Positions 56,720 to 64,000 of a stretch of DNA of 64,000 nt are shown in pieces. Each line of letters opens with the position of its first letter. Within the stretch, counting starts at the first letter, position 1. Source of the DNA: Berberis thunbergii. Its lineage: Eukaryota; Streptophyta; Magnoliopsida; Ranunculales; Berberidaceae. The notes under the pieces are model-generated. The model made no database searches. It was given only the letters and a program-made list of their open reading frames with translations, and was not told where the DNA came from. Made by a program: the position numbers and the translations under genes. The stretch spans positions 310,001-374,000 of the forward strand of contig QNQO01000814.1 in NCBI GenBank assembly GCA_003290165.1, in the 5' to 3' direction.

Positions 56720-57130
56720 TTGATCTTATTATTTTCATTTGTATTTCTCATTTTACTAGTTGCCCATATCATGGCCTTTGTTTGGCGATTTGGCTAAAAT
56801 TGTATGTTAAAATTAAAATGTCCATTCAGGTAGGGTGATGTAAAATAAATGAAAATTCATTTGAAGAAAGGTTAGATGATTGCTATATATTGAAGAAAGG
56901 TTATAAGATTGTTACACATTGAGGTCCATACATCCATCCATCCGTACGCTTACGCTGCTGTTGTTGATGCTCGATCGAAACACTTTCCTTTCATATCACG
57001 TTCTCAACGGTAGTATGGTCGTATTGGGCTGTAATAAACTTTTGTTTTCAACAACACTGAGAAACAACATGGTAAAACTTCTTTAGTTTTTAAATGGATT
57101 GGATGTTGCTATTTCCGTGTTACAAGTTTT
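56720..57130 (+). other. PXN 3' flank / probable 3' UTR
   Basis: Non-coding and AT-rich. A short direct repeat, TTGAAGAAAGGTTA, occurs at about 56861-56875 and 56890-56905. AATAAA-like AAATAAATGAAA near 56842 could act in polyadenylation. Confidence 0.45.
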
Positions 57131-57217
57131 AGGTTAGATGGTTAAAGCTGTGGTGGTTTAAACCCCACGTCTTGGGTTCTATACCCACTGGCAGCAACTT
57201 GCCTTTCCAAAAAAAAA
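57131..57217 (+). mobile_element. SINE-like, tRNA-related fragment
   Basis: It has a box-A-like GGTTAGATGGTTAAAGC, a box-B-like GGGTTCTATACCC and a terminal A-run (57210-57219). This is the same build as the SINE at 33899 but with different sequence, and no target duplication was found. Confidence 0.45.
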
Positions 57218-57472
57218 CATACGATTCAATCTCCCTATATTCAGGGGTTCGTTCCTAGAGCACAGGTATTTTAAGTGATTGAACAATTTTTTTTTGTTTT
57301 TTTGTTAAAGCTTTAAGCATAGATGTATTCTAAGTTTGATTACATAGCATTTGGACAACAGTAGCTGCCAAGTCACGAGCCTTTGTATTGTGGTCTTTAC
57401 AAACATAATTACATTTTCAAGAGGATAGCAAAAAGAAAAAAACGCCCAATATTACAGAGAAGTGAACACTAA

Positions 57473-57801
57473 GGGTGTGTTTGGTTGCATGGAATTCTAT
57501 GTCATGGGAATTCATGAGGGGACCACTACATTTTAGGCTAAATTGATATATCACTTCACATCCATCATTTGGTTTTGTGATCAATGGTGGGAATGAAAGT
57601 CTCATGAACATGGGAATCACATGCCTTGGGGGGCCAAGGAGTAGGATTCCCATGTTCATGGGACTTCCATTCCCACCATTGGTCACAAAATCAAATGGTG
57701 GTCAAATGGTAAATGTGAAGTGATATATCAATTTAGCCTAAAATGTAGTGGTCCCCTCATGGATTCCCATGGCATAGGATTCCATGCAACCAAACACACC
57801 C
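57473..57801. mobile_element. Tourist-like (PIF/Harbinger) MITE, 329 bp
   Basis: The ends GGGTGTGTTTGGTTGCATGG and CCATGCAACCAAACACACCC are perfect inverse copies, flanked by TAA on both sides (57470-57472, 57802-57804), the target trinucleotide of PIF/Harbinger elements. The inverse similarity continues through most of the element (GGACCACTACATTTTAGGCT with AGCCTAAAATGTAGTGGTCC). It is non-coding. Confidence 0.93.
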
Positions 57802-57944
57802 TAAATGCGATCCACTGCGTAAACCCGATCCACTGCGAAAGTCTGGTTTTAGTCCTCATCATGAAACGCCTCAATCAAATTCGCAGAGTCACCAAAAAGA
57901 AACCAGTCTTCCACCTTTGAGCTTGGATCAAAAGTAGGGTTAGG

Positions 57945-58320
57945 GCTGAACAACAAACCGATTAAATCGACCGAACCGATCTAAATCGAACCGATTGGTT
58001 CGGTTTAAATTCGGTTCGGATCGGGTTCGATTTTAAAAAACTCAAAACCGAGGTCGATTCGATTTGGTTTCTATGTGATTTTAACCGACCAAATATATAT
58101 AATAAATAATATATAATTTATATATAAATAATACAATATGTTTAAAATAGTCGGTCGGTTCGGTTTTATTTCGGTTTTGGTTCGATTTAGTCGGTTCGGT
58201 TACGGTTTGCATAAATTAAAATCGGTTCGGTTTCGGATCGGTTTTGTTAATGGTCGGTTCGGTTTCGGTTTGAAAATTTTAAAACCGACCTAAGTCGGTT
58301 CGGTTTCTGCGAAACACTCT
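57945..58320. mobile_element. Degenerate hAT-like MITE with CGGTTCGGTTT reiterations
   Basis: The stretch is made of AACCGAACCG / CGGTTCGGTTT motifs in both orientations. It starts TAGGGCTGAACAACAAACCG, similar to plant hAT MITEs that begin TAGGG-TG-, and ends near TTCTGCGAAACACTC, where a matching terminus has eroded. Confidence 0.5.
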
Positions 58321-58789
58321 GTCATGGTGTTGTTCAAAACTTTTCCCACTATCGGATTGGCAATAGCACATGTCCATGAAGATCCATCGCTATAACTCCT
58401 ACAGCTCTCTGTTTGGTGTGATCAAAGTAACAACGTCTAAACTAACAATGATTGTATTTGCCAAGTCGGAAGGAATAGGTGTCAACTGGTTGGATCTGAG
58501 GTGGAATGTTGTGCTTCGATCAATGAGATGGAATATTGGAGCAACTGACTCGTTAATCTCCAAAAAACCCACGGGGCACTATAATCATCAACGTCAATGC
58601 CCAATAACTAGGAATGTGATCTCTCAAAAAAATGTAGAAAATTTACCAAATATTTCTTTTTTTTCGAGTTATCTATTTTTCTTTTCAAAATTTTATTTCT
58701 TCATCAGGCCAATTTCATTTATGTATATTTTAACATGTTATAACCTTAATTTTGTATTTTTTATTAAAAAAATTTATTATTTAAGTAAT

Positions 58790-59500
58790 ATATATTACAA
58801 TTCAGAGTGGTGTTTTACTATTCATTGCTGACTGGGACAAAGTCAAATCGAAAGGATTAGAGATAAAAGATGGTTAGGATTAAAAGTTGGGAAATGTATT
58901 GAATTTGAGGGTCGGGATTCATTTCCTATAATGGCATATTTGTAAATATAAAATATGTAGAAGGGCAAAAATAATGAAAAAACATTTGAAAAACATTGAT
59001 GGAATGCACATGTGGCGGAGAGAGAAAATATTGTGTTTTCATTTTAACAAAATGAAAATTATCATATCTATCTACATCGTTGTCGGATTTTGATAAACTT
59101 AGTATCGTTGAAATGCATTTTTGAAGATCTTTCGAACAAAATAATGATCAATATAAGGGCCAAAATATTAAAAATATATATTTCATTAAAAAAAAATGTA
59201 TTACATGCCTTTAATATTTTTCAATATTTTTAAAAGCAATGAGACATGTCGATTATACATGAAAAAAATAAGTCGTACATCTTAATGCACATTTAAACAA
59301 AAACCTTAAATTTCATGTTTTGGCGAATTCAAAGATTGAGGGAGAACTCATTCTCGGCGTTTAAAATTTTTCCCAAACTGATTCAAATTTGACTAAACAA
59401 ACTTACACTTATTATCGGCTTACACTTCAATACTGATTGAAAGTGAAAATGAGGATAGTGACGTAGATGCCCAGTACAAAATAATTATCAAACATAAAAT
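58790..59500. repeat. Dispersed ~0.7-kb repeat, copy B
   Basis: It matches 8905-9640 in the same orientation from TTACAATTCAGAGTGGTGTT to ATAAAATTATGT. Its left edge here abuts sequence unrelated to the copia LTR, which defines the left boundary of the repeat unit. Confidence 0.75.
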
Positions 59501-59757
59501 TATGTGGAGTGCCAACGGTACGGGGCATTTTCTAGTTCTTCTACAATATTTAGTCAATACAACATTACGAGTTTTGTGAAATCTATCTAACATTTCAGAT
59601 AGCATTTTCACTGTTCATGAACAGTACTCTCTATCTGTTTGTCCTACGTGGCTTTTTTGTTATAACTTAAGTGAATTAATACACTCCCGATGCTTTCCTC
59701 TCCCTCTCTTCCTTTCCCCTCTATTCCTCTACCCAAACCCCTCCCACCCAAACTCTA

Positions 59758-60062
59758 TCCTTTCTCAAAGCAGAGAAGGACCAAAGAAGAAGAGGGTTTC
59801 GATTTTTTTTCCTTCTTCTTCTTTGGTAGATTCTTCTTATTTACCTCTCCTCTTCTTCTTCTTCTTCACATCTCAAGATCTTTTTTTTTCCAAAAGAAAA
59901 AGGACCAAAGAAGAAGAAGGTTTCGATGTTTCTCTTTCTCTTCTAGGGTTTCGAATTCTCTTTCTCAAAGAAGATCTGTAGATCCTTTTTTTTTCTTCAG
60001 ATCTTTTCTCAAAGCAGAGAAGAAGGACCAAAGAAGAAGAGGGTTTCGAGTTCCCAAATTTC
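59758..60062. repeat. Degenerate triplication of a ~120-bp unit
   Basis: AGGACCAAAGAAGAAGAGG followed by GTTTCGA occurs at about 59775, 59900 and 60025, each preceded by an A/T-rich TTTCTCAAAGCAGAGAA-like stretch and followed by a TTCTTC tract. It lies in a probable leader region. Confidence 0.65.
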
Positions 60063-60439
60063 AACCCTTTCTCGCTTCAAATTAAAGCCTCCGACTTTCA
60101 CCCCTTTCGATCGTTCAAGCGAATTTGAATGATTTCGATGGTGGCGAAGCCCTAATTGGAGCGAATTTTGTATCTGATTTCGATCCGATACTCTGCGGCT
60201 TCAACAGTTGCGATGCTCAAGGAGATAATCATTGTTCATTGGCCTAAAGGTTCGATTTTTAATTATCCCTCTTGCGTTTTTTAGTGTTTGGGGATCTTTT
60301 GTTTCAAAGGGTAACTGATGGGTGGAAGTTAGATATCATTTAATAACATTTCAGTTTGGCTTGATTGAAAAAAAAAAAAATTTTAGGCTAATTTTAGAGA
60401 ATGGGGTTTACTAATTTCAGAGAAGGGCCTAATTATATT

Positions 60440-60765
60440 TTTTTCAGCTCACTTCTCTCCTCACTCTCTCCTTTCAGTCTTCGATTCAGTGGAGGAAGAG
60501 GAGAGGTGAATACACCTTCGCAAATAGAGCTGGTGAGTGATTGATTGGTTGAAGATTTTGTTTTGATTTTGTGTGTTTTTAGGTTTTTAATTTGATTGAT
60601 TGTTTAGGGTTTTGATTTGTATGTTTTTAATTGGAAACAGTGGAGACTTATCCGTCGGAATCGTTGAAGGCGGAACTGGCGGTGAAATTCGGAAGTTGGT
60701 CCGATACTTGGGATGGATTTTGATCCAGTGCCACCTGGTGCTTTTGGTGCACCAATAGGTATGAC
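60440..60765 (+). other. Possible 5' exons of an unidentified, truncated gene
   Basis: A splice-like structure is visible: TAGAGCTG|GTGAGTG near 60530 and TTGGAAACAG|TGGAGAC near 60640, then ATGGATTTTGATCCAGTGCC opening a frame MDFDPVPPGAFGAPIG up to GGTATG near 60758. No further exons are identifiable before uL4c. I do not recognise the product; it may be a gene 5' end cut off by later insertions, or chance. Confidence 0.25.
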
Positions 60766-61143
60766 GCGACAATTTTCATATTTGAGTTGTTTTTCTTATT
60801 GATATCATGCAATGCATCTTTAATATTAGCGTACTGGGTATTGTATAGATTAATTTGCGTACTGGGTAGCGCAATGCAGCGTCTCTCAATCTCCAATAGT
60901 CATATAATTTTTACTCTGTAGTAGTGCCATCGGCACGGATATTACACTAATTTTTTACATACTAGCATGTAAGAGTTTAAAGTGCTGAAATTATATTGAT
61001 ATTTTTGTACTTTTTTCTTTTTCTATGATATTTCATAAATCTTAAACTCAAATCACGGTCCGTCCGTGCCAACAACAACGGATAGTGCAGTGCTGCACTG
61101 GACTTGTAGTTGTGGATAACACACACAAACCTTCAACTCTTCA

Positions 61144-62019
61144 ATGGCTCTCTCTGCAACCTCTCCTTGTTCAATCTCCTTCTTCTCCTCCTCACTCTTC
61201 TCCTCTTCCCCCCTAAAAACCCCTTCACTCTTCTCATCTCCAAAACCCCATCATGTCAAACCCCTCCGCTCTCTCTCCCAATCCCCCAAACTCGTAATCC
61301 GCTCGGATCTCGCAACCCTCCCAATTCTCTCCTTCGATGGAGAAAAAATCGGCGAAACCTTCCTCGACCTCAAATCCGCCCCAGCAGAGACCGCAAGAGC
61401 AGTAGTTCACCGAGGGATCATCACAGACCAACAAAACAAGCGAAGAGGCACAGCTTCAACCCTAACTAGGGCCGAAGTTCGCGGAGGAGGAATAAAACCC
61501 TACCCCCAGAAGAAGACAGGTCGGGCAAGGCGAGGTTCGCAGCGGACCCCGCTTCGCCCCGGTGGAGGGGTCATCTTTGGCCCCAAACCTAAGGATTGGA
61601 GTATTAAGATTAACAGGAAGGAGAAGAGGCTAGCGATCTCCACTGCACTGTCGAGTGCGAGTGTGAATACAATTGTGGTTGAGGATTTTGTTGATAAGTT
61701 TGAGAAACCCAAAACTAAGGAGTTTATTGCTGCTATGAAGAGGTGGGGTTTGGATCCTAAGGAGAAGGCTATGTTTTTGCTGGATGAGGTGTCGGATAAT
61801 GTGAGGCTGTCCAGTAGAAATATTGGGACTTTGAAGTTGTTGACGCCGAGGACTCTGAATTTGTTTGATATTTTGAATGCTGATAAGGTCGTGCTTACGA
61901 AATCAACTGTGGAGTATTTGAATAAAATGTATGGGTTGGAGTATGAAGAGGAGGATGAGGATGAGGTGGTACAAGGAGAAGTAGCGGAGGAAGAAGGTGA
62001 AGAAGTTGTTGAAGGTTAG
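61144..62019 (+). CDS. RPL4: 50S ribosomal protein L4, chloroplastic (uL4c)
   Basis: A 291-codon single-exon frame encodes plastid ribosomal protein uL4, which binds 23S rRNA and lines the peptide exit tunnel. Residues 1 to ~50 are rich in Ser and Pro with few acidic residues (MALSATSPCSISFFSSSLFS), a typical plastid transit peptide. The L4 domain follows: LDLKSAPAETARAVVHRGII, then the conserved loop RRGTASTLTRAEVRGGGIKP and KKTGRARRGSQRTPLRPGGG, and later ALSSASVNTIVVED. The C-terminus is a Glu-rich tail (EEEDEDEVVQGEVAEEEGEE) as in other plant plastid L4 proteins. The ATG at 61144 gives the expected N-terminus and no intron is needed. No neighbour is functionally linked. Confidence 0.95.
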   Translation: MALSATSPCSISFFSSSLFSSSPLKTPSLFSSPKPHHVKPLRSLSQSPKLVIRSDLATLPILSFDGEKIGETFLDLKSAPAETARAVVHRGIITDQQNKRRGTASTLTRAEVRGGGIKPYPQKKTGRARRGSQRTPLRPGGGVIFGPKPKDWSIKINRKEKRLAISTALSSASVNTIVVEDFVDKFEKPKTKEFIAAMKRWGLDPKEKAMFLLDEVSDNVRLSSRNIGTLKLLTPRTLNLFDILNADKVVLTKSTVEYLNKMYGLEYEEEDEDEVVQGEVAEEEGEEVVEG

Positions 62020-62926
62020 AGACCGGTGAGTTCGTTCAACTTTGCTTGAGATTATCTGTTGTTTTATAGTAGTTTATTTCCAATTACAATTTTTTTGTTG
62101 TTGCGAGTAAAATTTGTTTTGCATTTGCTCTAGATTTGAACCTTGGTAGTCTCTAAATGTGAAATTGGCAAAATTTAATGTGATTATCATTCCACTTTCT
62201 CGGTTTAAGCTGTAGCAATGCACCTCCTGAATGTTTCAGTTTCAGAATTGTTTGTTTGGTTGTATTTGATGACCAATGTAGATTCAAATCATATAATTAA
62301 AGACACTGAAAGCGTACATCAATATAGGAAGGGACGTATGTAAGACGTAGTTTATCTGATGTACTTTTGTTTAGGATTGGTGCTCTCGATTTCTGATTAA
62401 AAACACGGGCGTTATGTTGTTAATGTAAAAATGAAATGGATTTAACTTTTTTTCTTAAAGATAGATAGTGCATTTTGTGTCATTAATAGAAATAAAGGCT
62501 AATTCATTTGATGAAAGCAATACCAAAAAAAAGGCTTAAAGTTCTGAAAATGTCTTGCTAGACAATCCATTGAGCCAATCACTTCCCTCTGTATGGACAT
62601 TAGATCAATTGCTTTGCATCTCTGCATAAGCATCTTTAATTGCTGAGCAGCATTGTCGTCTTGGAGCTGGCTTTACATGAGTCGATCTGTCCATGGCCGA
62701 GAGATGAAAGAAAAACAACCTGAAAATCGCATTGCACCACAATCTGTGTAATATTTACGGATGAAGCATACTTACTCGCACTGAAGGTTGCCACTGATTC
62801 TACCAAGCAGGGACTTCCCCGTGCATCCTCAACTCCAGTGCAATTCTGTAAATACCCAAGCAGCCCTAGCAGTGTTAAATGAGAAGTTCATTGTGTGTGG
62901 TGATGGGGAAGACTTACAACAAAAAA
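62020..62926 (+). other. uL4c 3' flank, no further gene seen
   Basis: Includes the probable 3' UTR of uL4c and AT-rich sequence. No coding frame or RNA gene is recognised. Confidence 0.5.
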
Positions 62927-63648
62927 GTGAATGGCATTAGCCTTCTTCAGCTATCTTTTTTTAGGTAAATGGGCTTGAAAACCACCTAGCAAAAACTTAC
63001 CTTGCTTCATCCGGAATTACTCCCTTACCCCTTGTTCATTTTGCTTCACATCACCTCATCACCTTGCTGCACTGGTTATAAGTTATAACTGTACTGAAAA
63101 AAAATGAATTTTCATTGTCTATCCTGTTTCCATTATGTTGACATGATGAACCTTTAGAGGAAGGATTAGTCTCCATAAAGGACGTCGTGCCCTATCTAAG
63201 GTTTGTGTGTCTTCGACAGTATTGAACATCTTACATGAAGGATGCTTTTATTTCTTCTTCTTCTCTCTTTGAATAAGGTCTTGTCTCTCTCAAGACTTTC
63301 AACGAAATAGTGAATGGCATTGGCCTTCAGCTATCCTTTCTTAGGTAAATGGGCTTTGAAAACCACCTAGCAAAAACTTACCTTACTTCATCTGGAATTA
63401 CTCCCTTACCCCTTGTTCATTTTGCTTCACAGCACTCCTCACCTTGCTGCACTGGTTATAAGTTATTACTGTACAGAAAAAAAATTTCGTTGTCTATTCT
63501 GTTTCCGTTATATATGTTGACAAGATGGACCTTTAGAGGAAGGATTAGTCTTCATAAAGGGCGCCGTGCCCTATCTAAGGTTTTTGTCTTTGACAATATT
63601 GAACATCTTACATGAAGGATGCTTTTCTCTTCTTCTCTCTTTTAATAA
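62927..63648. repeat. Tandem duplication, period ~383 bp
   Basis: Copy 1 (62927-63276) and copy 2 (63310-63648) share GTGAATGGCATTRGCC, ACCACCTAGCAAAAACTTAC, CACCTTGCTGCACTGGTTAT and TTAGAGGAAGGATTAGTC. They differ by substitutions and small indels. No gene is recognised in either; the ORF at 63349 appears fortuitous. Confidence 0.9.
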
Positions 63649-64000
63649 ATTTCTTTGGTACTGCCTTACATGCATTCCATTCAATACAATTGCAATTATA
63701 GGTCTGTCGTGATATATTCTCACAAGTTGCAACATTTACTTTTGTTTCTGCTCAAACTAGGATGAAAAAGTTGATTGCTCTAAAATAATGAAGAGCATTA
63801 GGGTCATTTCAATTCCCATTCCTGTGTAGTAGACCTTCACACCCTGTATCCTTGTCAGACGCTATACCTGTACGAATATGCTATGCTGCATAGGTTCTGT
63901 GAAACAACATTGTAAGAGCCATTCATAGGAAATTTTGCGAAGGGCGTTTAGGTTGTAAGGGCTATTGTTCAGTAAATATGATGGCATCTAAAACTATATG
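63649..64000. other. Right-edge intergenic sequence, no gene seen
   Basis: No recognisable coding frame, RNA gene or repeat terminus. Confidence 0.4.

Noticed and set aside
60904..61080. Possible small MITE with GGCACGGA-type ends
   Set aside because: The inverted similarity covers only about 8-10 bp and there is no target duplication. Too weak to annotate.
1..64000. CRISPR arrays, operons, riboswitches, prokaryotic signals
   Set aside because: None was seen. The window is plant nuclear DNA with introns and eukaryotic transposons.

Overview
This window is plant nuclear DNA, most likely from a eudicot. The evidence is a plastid-targeted ribosomal protein gene, a peroxisomal NAD carrier gene with plant-style GT-AG introns, a UGT79-like glycosyltransferase, an allene oxide cyclase fragment, and heavy loads of plant Ty1/copia, Ty3/gypsy, hAT, Tourist, MULE-like and SINE elements. 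I could not assign the species.

Only four genes look like genuine host genes. They are DPH1 (11101-12456, +, single exon), a UDP-glycosyltransferase broken by a 1-nt frameshift near its C-terminus (31721-33090, -), the peroxisomal NAD carrier PXN (47512-56719, +, 11 exons that I assembled by hand to 342 codons plus stop), and plastid ribosomal protein uL4c (61144-62019, +, single exon). They act in unrelated pathways and nothing suggests co-regulation. Gene relics are an allene oxide cyclase exon fragment (28.8 kb), a DUF4283/LINE-ORF1-like coding region split by a copia insertion (19.4/24.9 kb), and glycine-rich protein pieces inside a MULE-like element (26.2-28.3 kb).

Layout. 0-4.1 kb: 3' end of an RTE-type LINE, then a cluster of five related foldback MITEs, one carrying a nested hAT-like element. 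4.3-10.3 kb: two arrays of ~180-bp repeats in inverted orientation flank a degraded copia element, which itself contains a gypsy solo LTR with a perfect 5-bp target duplication. 11.1-12.5 kb: DPH1. 12.7-17.8 kb: a complete but decayed gypsy chromovirus with TSD ACATA. 19.6-24.9 kb: a complete copia element with TSD GATAC and LTRs differing at one base in 185, yet with three in-frame stops. 26.2-28.3 kb: MULE-like element with glycine-rich gene pieces. 28.7-31.3 kb: AOC relic, a perfect 28-bp-stem hairpin and hAT-like elements. 31.7-33.1 kb: UGT. 33.3-35.4 kb: three foldback elements and a tRNA-derived SINE with a 16-bp TSD. 36.8-45.6 kb: decayed Athila/Tat-like gypsy element on the minus strand with only its 3' LTR. 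45.9-46.7 kb: truncated LTR related to the 7-kb solo LTR. 47.5-56.7 kb: PXN, with a solo LTR and duplications in its introns. 57-60 kb: MITEs and dispersed repeats. 61-62 kb: uL4c. 62.9-63.6 kb: a ~383-bp tandem duplication with no gene recognised.

The most informative signals are the nested insertions that can be ordered in time from target-site duplications, the copia element that is young by its LTRs but coding-dead with an expanded His/Gln/Ser tract, the large inverted tandem arrays, and the hairpin abutting a hAT-like terminus. I did not find a convincing new multi-gene system.
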